A model generated the notes under the pieces. That model did no database searches. It saw only the letters and a list, made by a program, of their open reading frames with translations, and was not told the origin of the DNA. Shown piece after piece: positions 10,149-19,755 of a stretch of 64,000 nt of DNA. The translations under genes were made by a program, and so were the position numbers. Each line of letters starts with the position of its first letter. The first letter of the stretch is position 1. Source of the DNA: Pseudohaliea rubra DSM 19751 (GTDB lineage: Bacteria; Pseudomonadota; Gammaproteobacteria; Pseudomonadales; Halieaceae); contig NZ_KN234749.1 in NCBI RefSeq assembly GCF_000764025.1, positions 1 through 64,000 of the forward strand, given 5' to 3'.

Positions 10149-11506
10149 TGGACCTGCTGCAGACCATTTTCATTACCCTCGCAACGCTGGCGATTCTCGT
10201 CGCCGTGCACGAGTATGGCCATTTCTGGGTTGCCCGCCGCTGCGGCGTGAAGGTGCTGCGCTTCTCCATCGGCTTCGGCAGACCGCTGGCCCGCTGGCAC
10301 GACCGGCTGGGTACGGAGTACACCCTTGCGGCGATTCCCCTCGGCGGCTATGTCAAGATGCTCGACGAGCGCGAGGGTGAGGTCCCTACGGCGGAGCTGG
10401 GCGGGGCCTTCAACCGCAAGCCGGTGCTGCAGCGCATCGCTGTGGTGGCTGCCGGCCCCCTGGCCAACTTCCTGCTCGCTATCGTCGCCTACTGGGGTCT
10501 GTTCCTCGCCGGCGAGAGCGGCTACGCGCCGCTCATCGACAAGGTTGAGGCCGGCTCCGTGGCGGACCTCGCCGGCCTCGAGCCGGGGCAGGAGGTTGTC
10601 GCTGTGGACGGGCGCGAGACGCCGACCTGGCAGGCGCTGAGCTTCCGCCTCCTCGAGCGTATCGGTGACACCGGCGAAATCCGCTTCACGGCGCGCTACC
10701 CGGACTCCGACATCCGCTACGAATCCAGCGCCCGCCTCGACGCCTGGCTCGCCGGCGAGGAGGAGCCGGACCTCCTCGGGGGCATCGGTCTCAAGCTCTT
10801 CACACCGCCGGTCGAACCGCGGGCTGACGAGATCGTGCCCGGCGGCGCTGCGGAGCGCGCGGGCCTTGCCGTCGGCGACCTCGTGCTCAGCGCCGACGGT
10901 CGACCCATGCCCTTGTGGGAAGACTGGGTCGCCTTCGTGCGTGAGCGCCCGGGGCAGGCCATTGACCTGCGGGTGCGCCGAGAGAACGGCAGTGAGTTCG
11001 AGGCGCGCATCGTTCCCGAGCCCGCGACCAGCGAGGCCGGGGAGCCTATCGGCCGTATCGGCATGGCCGTGGCGGTACCGCCGATGCCCGAACACCTGCG
11101 CCGGGACTTTGAGCGTGGCCCCGTAGAGGCGCTGGGCGCGGGAATCCGGCGCACCGGTGAACTGATCTCCTTTACCCTGGAGTCTGTGCGCAAGATGCTC
11201 CAGGGGCTCATCTCGCCGAAGAACTTGAGCGGCCCGATCACCATTGCTAAAGTGGCGTCCACCTCAGCCAAGTCCGGCCTTGAATCCTACATCGGTTTTC
11301 TTGCCCTGCTCAGCGTGAGCCTGGGTGTGCTCAATCTTTTGCCGATTCCTGTGCTGGATGGCGGTCATCTGCTTTATTACGCGGTAGAATTGGTGGTTGG
11401 ACGGCCAGTGCCGGAGCGCATCCAGGCGGTGGGTTACCAGGTCGGCCTTTTTCTGGTGATCAGCCTGATGATGCTGGCACTGTATAACGATTTTGCGCGC
11501 CTCTAG
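10148..11506 (+). CDS. rseP: Site-2 zinc metalloprotease RseP
   Basis: Inner-membrane intramembrane protease of 452 residues. In enterobacteria it cleaves the anti-sigma factor RseA to release sigma-E and clears signal-peptide remnants. The zinc motif HEYGH is at residues 21-25 in the first membrane segment. The third-segment motif NLLPIPVLDGGH is near residue 400. Two periplasmic PDZ domains lie between. The ATG overlaps the dxr stop. It sits directly upstream of bamA, as in most gammaproteobacteria, fitting its role in envelope-stress control. Confidence 0.96.
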   Translation: MDLLQTIFITLATLAILVAVHEYGHFWVARRCGVKVLRFSIGFGRPLARWHDRLGTEYTLAAIPLGGYVKMLDEREGEVPTAELGGAFNRKPVLQRIAVVAAGPLANFLLAIVAYWGLFLAGESGYAPLIDKVEAGSVADLAGLEPGQEVVAVDGRETPTWQALSFRLLERIGDTGEIRFTARYPDSDIRYESSARLDAWLAGEEEPDLLGGIGLKLFTPPVEPRADEIVPGGAAERAGLAVGDLVLSADGRPMPLWEDWVAFVRERPGQAIDLRVRRENGSEFEARIVPEPATSEAGEPIGRIGMAVAVPPMPEHLRRDFERGPVEALGAGIRRTGELISFTLESVRKMLQGLISPKNLSGPITIAKVASTSAKSGLESYIGFLALLSVSLGVLNLLPIPVLDGGHLLYYAVELVVGRPVPERIQAVGYQVGLFLVISLMMLALYNDFARL

Positions 11507-11572
11507 CTGGAGGGCGCCGGCGCCTGAGGGCGGCCGGTGCAGCGGGCGTGCTGTGTTGATGTTGGGAACGCA

Positions 11573-14176
11573 TTGAAAACGCGACCGTTGACTTGCCGCA
11601 CCTTGATCCTTGCCCTCTGGCTGCTGGCCCCGCTGGCCTGGGCGCAGGGCTTTGTAATCTCCGACATTCGTGTCGAGGGCCTGCAGCGTATCTCTGCGGG
11701 CAGCGTCTTCGCGGCCATGCCTATCGGCGTCGGCGATATTGCCGACACGGCGAGTATCCGGACCGCGGCACGCAATCTGTTTGCTACCGGCAACTTCGAC
11801 GATATCCGCATTGGCCGCGATGGCAACGTGCTCGTGGTCGTACTCGCGGAGCGGCCGAGCATCAGCGAGATCAATATCGACGGCAACAAGGCTATCGAGA
11901 CCGAAGCGCTCCTTGGTGGCCTCAAGAGCGCGGGCCTCGCCGTCGGGCAGGTGTTCCAGCGTTCCACCCTGGAGGGCATGCAGCTCGAGCTACAGCGGCA
12001 GTATGTGCAGCAGGGCCGCTACGACGCCAACATCGAGACCGAGGTGCTGCCGGAGCCGCGCAACCGGGTTTCTGTGAACATCGAAGTGGACGAAGGCACT
12101 GTGGCCTCCATCAAGCACGTCAATGTCGTCGGCAACGCCGTGTTCAGCGATGAGGAGCTGAAGGACATCTTCGCGCTCAAGGAAACCGGCTGGCTGTCTT
12201 TCTTCACCAATGACGACAAGTACTCCCGCGAAAAGCTTACCGGCGACCTGGAGGCGCTGAACTCCTACTACCTGGATCGCGGCTACCTTCAGTTCAACAT
12301 CGACTCCACGCAGGTCTCTGTCTCCCCGAGCAAGGAAGAGGTGTTCATCACTGCGAACGTTACCGAGGGCGAGAAATTCGCTGTCGATTCCGTGGGCCTT
12401 TCCGGTGACCTCGTGCTCGATGAAAGCGACCTGCAGCGCTTCATTCTGATTACCGAAGGGCAGACCTACTCCCAGCAGCTGGTCACGGCTACGGAGGAGT
12501 ACATCACCCGCCGCCTCGGCAATGAGGGCTACAACTTCGCCAAGGTGACCGGCATTCCCGAGATCAACGAAGAAGAGAATACCGTTGGCCTGAAGTTTTT
12601 CATCGACCCGGGCAAGCGTACCTACGTGCGCCGGATCAGCTTCAAGGGCAATATGCGTACCGCCGACGATGTGCTGCGCCGGGAGATGCGGCAGATGGAA
12701 AGTGCGCCGGCTTCCGCTGCCGCCATCGAGCAGTCCCGTATCCGCCTCCAGCGTCTGGGGTTCTTCAGTGAGGCCACCGTGGAAACGCCGGAGGTGCCCG
12801 GTCACGACGACCTTATCGACGTCGAGTTCGAGGTCGAAGAGCAATCCTCCGGCAGCATTGGCGCCAGCCTCGGTTTTGCGCAGGATGCCGGCCTTATCCT
12901 CGGCGTGAACCTGCAGCAGAACAACTTCCTCGGCAGCGGCAAGCGCGTTGGCATCGGTATCAATTCCTCGCGCTTCCAGGATCTCTATAATTTCAGCTAC
13001 ACCAATCCCTATTTCACCGAGGACGGGGTGAGCCGCGGTTTCAATGTCTTTTATCGCTCCACGGACCTCAACGAGGTGAACGTGGCCAGCTATACCACCG
13101 ATACGCTCGGCGCCAGCCTCAACTTCGGCTATCCGATCAAGGAGACCGAGCGTCTCGGCTTCAGCTTCGGTATCGAGAACACGGAGATCACCGCCGGGCG
13201 CTTTGCAGTGCAGGAAATCCGCTCCAGTCCGAGGCTCATTGCCGGCATTGAGGATTTTTACGAGAGCACCCGCCAGCCCGACGGCAGCTACCTGGCGCCG
13301 GAGGTGCTCCGCCCGGTGAGTGAACTCCCGGAAAGTGCGCTTACCATTCCCTCCGAGCCCGGCTTTCTTGACGAGAACGGCGATGAGTTCCTGAACTGGA
13401 CCGTTACCAGCAGCTGGACCCAGTCCACGCTCAACCGTGGTCAGCTCGCCACGCGGGGCGCCTCCCAGTCCGTGGCCCTGGAAGTGTCCATGCCGCTGTC
13501 GGACCTCGAGTTCTTCAAGCTCACCTATCGCGGTGAGATCTACTTCCCCATCATCAACGACTGGGTGCTGCACTTCCGCACGGAGCTGGGCTACGGCGAC
13601 GGCTACGGCGACACCACGGATCTGCCGTTCTACGAGCACTTCTTCGCCGGCGGCTTCGGCTCTGTCCGCGGCTATCAGGTCAACACGCTGGGCCCGCGGA
13701 GTACGCCGCCGGTCATCTATGACGTCAGCCAGCCGGCCACCGGTATCGACGGCGACGGCAACGCCTCCGAGGTCGGTGGCCCTGACCGCGATCAGTTCGG
13801 CTACGTCCTTGACCCGGCGACAGACAAACTTACCTTCCAGGAAGTGCAGAATTTCCGGCGCCCGCCGCCCTTTGGCGGCAATGCGCTGGTTGAGGGCTCT
13901 GCGGAACTCCTGTTTCCGCTGCCCTTCATCAAGGACCGCAGGAGCCTGCGTTCGGCGTTCTTCTTCGATATCGGCAACGTCTTCGACACCAAGTGCGGGG
14001 GCGAGCAGCTCAACTGCTTCGATATCGATCCCGATGAGCTCCGTTATTCGGCAGGTATCGGCGTGACCTGGATTTCCGGCTTCGGCCCCATGACCTTCAG
14101 CCTTGCCAAGCCGCTGAATGCCTCCGATATTGATCGTGAGGAGGTGTTTCAGTTCACCCTTGGCCGCGGCTTCTGA
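11573..14176 (+). CDS. bamA: Outer-membrane protein assembly factor BamA
   Basis: Core of the BAM complex that folds beta-barrel proteins into the outer membrane. It has a signal peptide (LILALWLLAPLAWAQ), five POTRA domains to about residue 420 and a 16-strand barrel. The lid-loop motif VRGY is present and the protein ends in phenylalanine. At about 867 residues it is longer than the E. coli protein (810). The extra length is mainly acidic extracellular loops, one around residues 545-600 and one following VRGY. The start is uncertain: TTG at 11573 gives a compact signal peptide; a GTG at 11537 would lengthen it by 12 residues. Confidence 0.95.
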   Translation: MKTRPLTCRTLILALWLLAPLAWAQGFVISDIRVEGLQRISAGSVFAAMPIGVGDIADTASIRTAARNLFATGNFDDIRIGRDGNVLVVVLAERPSISEINIDGNKAIETEALLGGLKSAGLAVGQVFQRSTLEGMQLELQRQYVQQGRYDANIETEVLPEPRNRVSVNIEVDEGTVASIKHVNVVGNAVFSDEELKDIFALKETGWLSFFTNDDKYSREKLTGDLEALNSYYLDRGYLQFNIDSTQVSVSPSKEEVFITANVTEGEKFAVDSVGLSGDLVLDESDLQRFILITEGQTYSQQLVTATEEYITRRLGNEGYNFAKVTGIPEINEEENTVGLKFFIDPGKRTYVRRISFKGNMRTADDVLRREMRQMESAPASAAAIEQSRIRLQRLGFFSEATVETPEVPGHDDLIDVEFEVEEQSSGSIGASLGFAQDAGLILGVNLQQNNFLGSGKRVGIGINSSRFQDLYNFSYTNPYFTEDGVSRGFNVFYRSTDLNEVNVASYTTDTLGASLNFGYPIKETERLGFSFGIENTEITAGRFAVQEIRSSPRLIAGIEDFYESTRQPDGSYLAPEVLRPVSELPESALTIPSEPGFLDENGDEFLNWTVTSSWTQSTLNRGQLATRGASQSVALEVSMPLSDLEFFKLTYRGEIYFPIINDWVLHFRTELGYGDGYGDTTDLPFYEHFFAGGFGSVRGYQVNTLGPRSTPPVIYDVSQPATGIDGDGNASEVGGPDRDQFGYVLDPATDKLTFQEVQNFRRPPPFGGNALVEGSAELLFPLPFIKDRRSLRSAFFFDIGNVFDTKCGGEQLNCFDIDPDELRYSAGIGVTWISGFGPMTFSLAKPLNASDIDREEVFQFTLGRGF

Positions 14177-14219
14177 CCATCAACCGCAACCCACCCACTG
14201 TAGATAAGGGGAGAGTATC

Positions 14220-14738
14220 GTGAACAGACTCGCCAGTATGACCTTTGCGCTCGCCGCGCTTACCCTGCCGGCGCTTGCCGCCGCCCAGGGTAAAATCGCC
14301 GTCGTCAACTTGCAGCAGGCGATCCTGCAGTCGGATCGCGCCCAGCAGGAGCTCGAGACGGTGCGCAACCAGGATGACTACAAGGCTGACAAGAAGGAGT
14401 TCGACCAGCTCAAGAAAGAGCTCGATGAGCTGGTGCAGGATTTCCAGAAGGACGCCGCCGTGATGAGCCCGGAGCAGCAGCTGGCCGCCCGCAAGAAGCT
14501 CGCTTCCAAGCAGTCCGATCTCGAGCATGTGGCCGGCAAGCTGCAGTCCGCAGAGCAGGAGACCGGCCAGGCGCTGCTGCAGGAGCTGTCGCCCACGGTG
14601 CAGGAGGTGCTGCGTGAGCTGATCCAGAATGAAGGCATCGGTCTTCTGCTGCAGCGTGATTCCGTCATTCATGCGGACCCGGGCTACAGCATCACCGCCA
14701 AGGTGACTGATAAGCTGAACCAGCTCAACGCCCAGTGA
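14220..14738 (+). CDS. skp: Periplasmic chaperone Skp (OmpH family)
   Basis: Trimeric periplasmic holdase for unfolded outer-membrane proteins, 172 residues. It has a signal peptide ending LPALAAAQ. The mature protein starts [13 protein letters not shown], the family's first strand. A long charged coiled-coil region rich in Lys, Glu and Gln (about residues 45-125) forms the tentacles. The GTG start follows AAGGGGAG. It lies 43 bases after bamA. In relatives lpxD follows skp; here fabZ follows after 52 bases. Confidence 0.92.
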   Translation: MNRLASMTFALAALTLPALAAAQGKIAVVNLQQAILQSDRAQQELETVRNQDDYKADKKEFDQLKKELDELVQDFQKDAAVMSPEQQLAARKKLASKQSDLEHVAGKLQSAEQETGQALLQELSPTVQEVLRELIQNEGIGLLLQRDSVIHADPGYSITAKVTDKLNQLNAQ

Positions 14739-14790
14739 GGGCTCGCGCCCCGGTGCGGCGGCGCGGACACAAGAACAAAGGAGCAAGGCC

Positions 14791-15231
14791 ATGCTGATGG
14801 ACATCGATGGTATCCGCGAGCACCTGCCGCACCGCTATCCCTTCCTGCTCGTCGACCGCGTCGTCGAGCTGGTGCCCGGTGAGTCCATCGTTGCCTACAA
14901 GAACCTCAGCATCAATGAGGAGTTCTTTCAGGGGCATTTTCCCGGCAAGGCCGTCTTCCCCGGTGTCTTGATCCTCGAGGCCATGGCCCAGGCCGCCGGC
15001 ATCCTCGGTTTCAAGTCCCAGGACAAGACGCCGGCCGATGGCTCGATTTACTATTTCGTCGGTGCCGACGATCTGCGCTTCAAGCGTCCCTGCGTGCCCG
15101 GCGATCAAGTGTACCTCCATGCGAAGATTCTCGGTGATCGCCGCGGGATCTGGAAGTTTGCCGTGCGCGCGGAGGTGGGCGGGGAGCTCTGTGCTTCCGC
15201 GACCATCCTCTGCGCCGATCGCAAGGCCTGA
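14791..15231 (+). CDS. fabZ: 3-hydroxyacyl-[ACP] dehydratase FabZ
   Basis: Hot-dog-fold dehydratase of fatty-acid elongation, 146 residues, removing water from beta-hydroxyacyl-ACP. The catalytic segment [20 protein letters not shown] contains the active-site histidine, and the partner glutamate is in the following helix. [13 protein letters not shown] at the N-terminus is typical. The RBS AAGGAG lies about 10 bases upstream. Its usual neighbours lpxD (upstream) and lpxA-lpxB (downstream) are missing, so here fabZ is flanked directly by skp and rnhB. Confidence 0.96.
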   Translation: MLMDIDGIREHLPHRYPFLLVDRVVELVPGESIVAYKNLSINEEFFQGHFPGKAVFPGVLILEAMAQAAGILGFKSQDKTPADGSIYYFVGADDLRFKRPCVPGDQVYLHAKILGDRRGIWKFAVRAEVGGELCASATILCADRKA

Positions 15232-15247
15232 GGCGCCTTCGGCGCCG

Positions 15248-15868
15248 GTGCCTGAGTTCCCCGCCAGCCAGCCCGTGGCGCTGCCGCAGAGCGCTGCGCC
15301 GGTGGCCGGGGTGGATGAGGTCGGCCGCGGGCCCCTCGCCGGTGACGTTGTGGCGGCTGCCGTCATTCTTGACCCGGCGCGGCCCATCGATGGGCTGGCA
15401 GACTCCAAGCGTCTCTCCCCTGGCCGTCGCGAGCAGCTGGCCGGTGCGATCCTCGAACGCGCTCTGGCCTGGGCCGTCGGTCGTGCGAGCGTTGAGGAAA
15501 TCGATCGCCTGAATATTCTGCAAGCCTCGCTGCTGGCCATGGTGCGCGCCGTTGATGCCCTGGGCACCACCCCGGGCCACGTGCTCGTGGACGGCAACCG
15601 TCTGCCGCACTGGCCCTACCGTGCCGAGGCCGTGGTCGGCGGCGATGGCCTGCACGCGGAGATCGCCGCCGCCTCCATCCTGGCCAAGGTGACCCGCGAT
15701 CGGGAGCTCGCTGCCCTGGCCGATCGCTACCCGGGCTACGGCTTCGATCGCCACAAGGGGTATCCTACCCGGGAGCACCTCGACGCCCTGGCGCGGCTGG
15801 GGCCGTCGCCGGTGCACCGGCGAAGCTTCGGCCCGGTGCGTCGGCTGCTAGGGTCCGAAACGGCCTAG
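15248..15868 (+). CDS. rnhB: Ribonuclease HII
   Basis: Removes misincorporated ribonucleotides and RNA of RNA-DNA hybrids. The catalytic acid cluster is visible in [13 protein letters not shown] (Asp and Glu), the aspartate of VLVDGN and the C-terminal half around [13 protein letters not shown]. The start is uncertain. GTG at 15248 gives about 206 residues with a 20-residue proline-rich lead-in; GTG at 15275 or 15302 would start closer to the conserved core. A small hairpin (GGCGCC-TTC-GGCGCC, 15232-15246) lies between fabZ and this gene. Confidence 0.93.
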   Translation: MPEFPASQPVALPQSAAPVAGVDEVGRGPLAGDVVAAAVILDPARPIDGLADSKRLSPGRREQLAGAILERALAWAVGRASVEEIDRLNILQASLLAMVRAVDALGTTPGHVLVDGNRLPHWPYRAEAVVGGDGLHAEIAAASILAKVTRDRELAALADRYPGYGFDRHKGYPTREHLDALARLGPSPVHRRSFGPVRRLLGSETA

Positions 15869-15925
15869 CTGCCCGCGCGGCCGGACCCGACCCGGGCGCT
15901 ACATCAAAGGAGGCAAGCGCGAACT

Positions 15926-18900
15926 ATGAGCGATTTCGTCCACCTTCGGCTCCATAGCGAGTACTCGCTGGTCGACGGCCTGGTCCGGGTCAAGCCGCTG
16001 GTGAAGCGGGTAGCGGAGCTTGGCATGGGCGCCGTGGCCCTCACGGACCTGTGCAACTTCTTCGGTCTGGTGAAGTTCAGCAAGGCGGCCTTCGCTGCCG
16101 GGGTCAAGCCCATCTTCGGCGCCGACCTCCTGGTCGTCGACCGGGAGGATCAGGATGACACCTCCACCCTGACGCTGCTGGTGATGGACGCCATCGGTTA
16201 CCGCAACCTTACCGAGCTCATTTCCCGGGCCTATACCCGGGGCCAGCGCCTGGGTGTGCCGCGGGTGACCCGCGCATGGCTGGACCAGTACAGCGAGGGC
16301 CTTATCGCCCTGTCGGCCGGCGCGGCGGGCGATGTGGGTCGGGCGCTGGTAGCGGGGCGGCGGCAGCAGGCAGCGGAGCGCCTCGCCGAGTGGATGAACC
16401 GCTACCCGGGGCGCTTCTACCTCGAGGTGCACCGGACAGGACGCGAGGGCGATGAAGATCACCTCCACGGGGCGGTGGCCCTGGCGGGCGAGGCCGGCTG
16501 CCCGGTGGTCGCCAGCAACGACGTGCGTTTTCTCAGCGCGGAGGAGTTCGAGGCCCACGAGGCGCGTGTCTGTATCGGCGAGGGCCGGACCCTGGATGAC
16601 AAGCGCCGGGTTCGGCGCTATCGCGCGCAGCAGTACCTGCGCTCGCCGGCGGAAATGGCGGAGCTGTTTTCGGACCTCCCGGAGGCCCTGGAAAATACCG
16701 TGGCCATTGCCCAGCGCTGCAACTTCGTCATCGAACTGGGCAAGCCCTGCCTGCCGGACTACCCCGTGCCTGAGGGGCTGAGCATGGATGCCTTTTTCCG
16801 CCACCTGTCCTTCGAGGGTCTGGCCATGCGCCTGGCGAAGCTCGGCCTTGCCGGTAACCGCGAGGCCGAGGCGCGCTATCGGCAGCGCCTGGAGCACGAG
16901 CTGGACACGATCATTCAGATGGGCTTTCCAGGCTACTTTCTTATTGTCATGGACTTCATTCGCTGGGCCAAGGAGCAGGGTATCCCCGTCGGTCCCGGGC
17001 GGGGCTCCGGTGCCGGGTCGCTGGTGGCCTATGCGCTGGAAATCACGGATCTGGACCCCCTGGCCTACGATCTGCTCTTCGAGCGTTTCCTCAACCCCGA
17101 GCGGGTATCCATGCCGGACTTCGATGTCGACTTCTGCATGGAGCGCCGCGACGAGGTGATCGACTACGTGGCCCGGCAGTACGGCCGCGAGGCGGTGTCG
17201 CAGATCATCACCTTCGGCACCATGGCCGCCAAGGCGGTGGTTCGCGATGTCGCCCGGGTGCAGGGCAAGTCCTACGGCCTGGCCGACAAGCTGTCGAAGA
17301 TGATTCCCTTCGAGGTGGGCATGACCCTCGAGAAAGCTCTGGAGCAGGAAGAGAGTCTGCGCGACTTCCTTGCCGAAGACGGGGAGGCGCAGGAGATCTG
17401 GGACATGGCCGAGCAGCTCGAGGGTGTCACCCGCAATGCCGGCAAGCACGCCGGCGGGGTGGTGATCGCGCCGTCGAAGATCACGGATTTCTCGCCTCTC
17501 TACTGCGACGAGGACGGCGGTAGCCTGGTTACCCAATACGACAAGGGCGACGTTGAGGACGCGGGGCTGGTCAAGTTCGACTTCCTGGGCCTGCGTACCC
17601 TGACCATCATCGACTGGGCGGTGCACATCATCAATGCCGAGCGGGAAAAGACCGGTGAGCCACCGCTCGACATCGACATGCTGTCCCTCGACGACCGCGC
17701 TACCTTCGACCTGCTCAAGTCGGCAGAGACCACCGCCGTCTTTCAGCTGGAGTCCCGGGGCATGAAGGAACTGATCGCGCGGCTGCAGCCGGACTGCTTC
17801 GAGGACATCATTGCCCTCGTGGCCCTGTTCCGTCCGGGGCCCCTGCAGTCGGGGATGGTGGACAACTTTATCAACCGCAAGCACGGCCGCGAGGCCATCG
17901 CCTACCCGGACCCGCACTACCAGCACGAGCTGCTCAAGCCGATCCTCGAGCCCACCTACGGCATTATCCTTTACCAGGAGCAGGTGATGCAGATTGCCCA
18001 GGCGCTGGCGGGCTACACCCTCGGCGGTGCCGACCTGCTGCGCCGCGCCATGGGCAAGAAAAAGCCTGAGGAGATGGCGAAGCAGCGCACCGTGTTCGCC
18101 GAGGGTGCCGCGCAGCAGGGCGTTGACGCGGAGCTGGCCACGCATATCTTCGACCTGGTGGAGAAGTTCGCGGGTTACGGCTTTAACAAGTCGCACTCCG
18201 CAGCCTACGCGCTGGTCTCCTACCAGACCGCCTGGCTGAAGACTCACCATCCGGCGTCCTTCATGGCCGCGGTGATGAGCTCGGAGCTGACGAACACGGA
18301 CAAGATCGTGGTGCTTATCGAAGAGGCCCGGCGCATGGGCCTCACCGTAAAGCTGCCGGACGTGAACGAGGGCAGCTATGCGTTCACGGTGAATGGCGAT
18401 GGACACATTGTCTACGGCCTCGGCGCCATCAAGGGCCTGGGCGAGGGGCCCATCGAGAATCTCCTCTCGGCGCGCCGGGAGGACGGCGACTTCAGCGATC
18501 TCTTAGATTTCTGCGACCGTACTGACCCCCGGCGGGTAAACCGTCGTGCCATCGAGGCCCTGGTGCGCGCCGGGGCCTTTGACAGTCTTGGTGTCGACCG
18601 CTGGATTCTCACGAGTGCCATCGACGACGCACTGCGTGCCGCCGAGCAGAACGCCGCCAACCTGGAGGCGGGCATGGCGGACCTGTTCGGCGCTGCGGTA
18701 GTCACCGCTGCGGCGGCAGGCGGCGACTGCTATGCCGATCACCGCCGCGTGCGCCCCTGGTCCGACCGGGAGCGGCTGGCCGGCGAGAAGGAGACGCTGG
18801 GCCTCTACGTCACCGGTCATCCCATCGACGAATATGAAGGTGAGGTAAGACGTATGGCGCCGAGCCGGATTGCCGATCTGCGTCCTGATGGCAGCGCGGT

Positions 18901-19408
18901 GCAGCGGGTGGCGGGGCTGGTCATCGCCCTGCGCACCACGAAGACGGCCCGGGGCACCATGGCCATCGCTACGGTGGACGATCGCAGCGCGCGCATTGAG
19001 ATGACCGTCTATGCAGAGTCCTTCCTCGAGTGCCGGGACGTGCTAGTGAAGGATGCCATTATCGTCGCCGAGGGTCGCGTGGCCCAGGACGATTACAGTG
19101 GCGGTCTCGTCCTGCGTGCGCAGGCCGTGCACAGCCTGGATCAGGAGCGGCAGCGGCTGGCCCGGCAGCTGACCATCGAGGTGGCCGGGGAGGCCGTGGA
19201 CGAGGCCTTTACGGAGTTCCTCGCCCGGGCCCTCGGCGCCGCCCCCGGCGCCTGCCCGGTGCGCCTGATCTACTGCGAGGGGGGGGTGCGCGCCCCGGTG
19301 CGCCTCGGGGAGCGCTGGCAGGTGAACCCGACGGAAGAGCTTCTGCAGGCGTTGCGCGACCGCATCGGCGGCGCTAACGTAACCCTGGCCTACAGCGGAG
19401 ACCATTGA
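15926..19408 (+). CDS. dnaE: DNA polymerase III subunit alpha
   Basis: Replicative polymerase, 1160 residues, the E. coli length. The N-terminal PHP domain starts FVHLRLHSEYSLVDG. The polymerase active-site aspartates are in MPDFDVDFCMERR (about residue 400), with the third in the palm around residue 550. The finger region GRGSGAGSLVAYAL, tandem HhH motif and C-terminal OB fold follow. The RBS GGAGG lies before the ATG at 15926. It ends the housekeeping block. accA, which usually follows, is not present in the window. Confidence 0.98.
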   Translation: MSDFVHLRLHSEYSLVDGLVRVKPLVKRVAELGMGAVALTDLCNFFGLVKFSKAAFAAGVKPIFGADLLVVDREDQDDTSTLTLLVMDAIGYRNLTELISRAYTRGQRLGVPRVTRAWLDQYSEGLIALSAGAAGDVGRALVAGRRQQAAERLAEWMNRYPGRFYLEVHRTGREGDEDHLHGAVALAGEAGCPVVASNDVRFLSAEEFEAHEARVCIGEGRTLDDKRRVRRYRAQQYLRSPAEMAELFSDLPEALENTVAIAQRCNFVIELGKPCLPDYPVPEGLSMDAFFRHLSFEGLAMRLAKLGLAGNREAEARYRQRLEHELDTIIQMGFPGYFLIVMDFIRWAKEQGIPVGPGRGSGAGSLVAYALEITDLDPLAYDLLFERFLNPERVSMPDFDVDFCMERRDEVIDYVARQYGREAVSQIITFGTMAAKAVVRDVARVQGKSYGLADKLSKMIPFEVGMTLEKALEQEESLRDFLAEDGEAQEIWDMAEQLEGVTRNAGKHAGGVVIAPSKITDFSPLYCDEDGGSLVTQYDKGDVEDAGLVKFDFLGLRTLTIIDWAVHIINAEREKTGEPPLDIDMLSLDDRATFDLLKSAETTAVFQLESRGMKELIARLQPDCFEDIIALVALFRPGPLQSGMVDNFINRKHGREAIAYPDPHYQHELLKPILEPTYGIILYQEQVMQIAQALAGYTLGGADLLRRAMGKKKPEEMAKQRTVFAEGAAQQGVDAELATHIFDLVEKFAGYGFNKSHSAAYALVSYQTAWLKTHHPASFMAAVMSSELTNTDKIVVLIEEARRMGLTVKLPDVNEGSYAFTVNGDGHIVYGLGAIKGLGEGPIENLLSARREDGDFSDLLDFCDRTDPRRVNRRAIEALVRAGAFDSLGVDRWILTSAIDDALRAAEQNAANLEAGMADLFGAAVVTAAAAGGDCYADHRRVRPWSDRERLAGEKETLGLYVTGHPIDEYEGEVRRMAPSRIADLRPDGSAVQRVAGLVIALRTTKTARGTMAIATVDDRSARIEMTVYAESFLECRDVLVKDAIIVAEGRVAQDDYSGGLVLRAQAVHSLDQERQRLARQLTIEVAGEAVDEAFTEFLARALGAAPGACPVRLIYCEGGVRAPVRLGERWQVNPTEELLQALRDRIGGANVTLAYSGDH

Positions 19409-19410
19409 TC

Positions 19411-19704
19411 ATGGCGGAACAGGACGACACGGCCATCGAGGCCGCGGTGCTGCGGCGACTCCTCGCACACCTCGACGAGCGCAAGGATGTGCAGAATATC
19501 GACCTCATGAACCTCGCCGGCTTCTGCCGCAACTGCCTGTCGAAATGGTATGTGGCGGCCGCGGAGGAAAACGGCGTCGAACTCAGCTACGAGGCTGCGC
19601 GCGAACGCGTCTACGGCATGCCCTATGAGGATTGGAAAGCGGCCTATCAGGCGCCGGCCACGGCGGAGCAGCAGGCCGCCTTCGACGCCCGGAACAGGCA
19701 TTGA
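19411..19704 (+). CDS. DUF1244 family protein
   Basis: Small soluble protein of 97 residues. The core RRLLAHLDERKDVQNIDLMN followed by LAGFCRNCLSKWY is the signature of DUF1244, a helical family of unknown function with two conserved cysteines (about residues 39 and 42) that might bind metal. The ATG at 19411 is two bases after the dnaE stop, with GGAG at 19397-19400 as ribosome-binding site. It is probably co-transcribed with dnaE. No experimental role is known to me. Confidence 0.85.
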   Translation: MAEQDDTAIEAAVLRRLLAHLDERKDVQNIDLMNLAGFCRNCLSKWYVAAAEENGVELSYEAARERVYGMPYEDWKAAYQAPATAEQQAAFDARNRH

Positions 19705-19755
19705 CGCGGCCGCGGTTGCGGCTTTCGGGGAAAACACTGTAAGAAGGAAAAGCCC

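Noticed and set aside
15899-18406. Long open frame antisense to dnaE
   Set aside because: Same shadow effect; composition (His/Val/Gly-rich) is that of a reverse-frame artefact and dnaE is certain.
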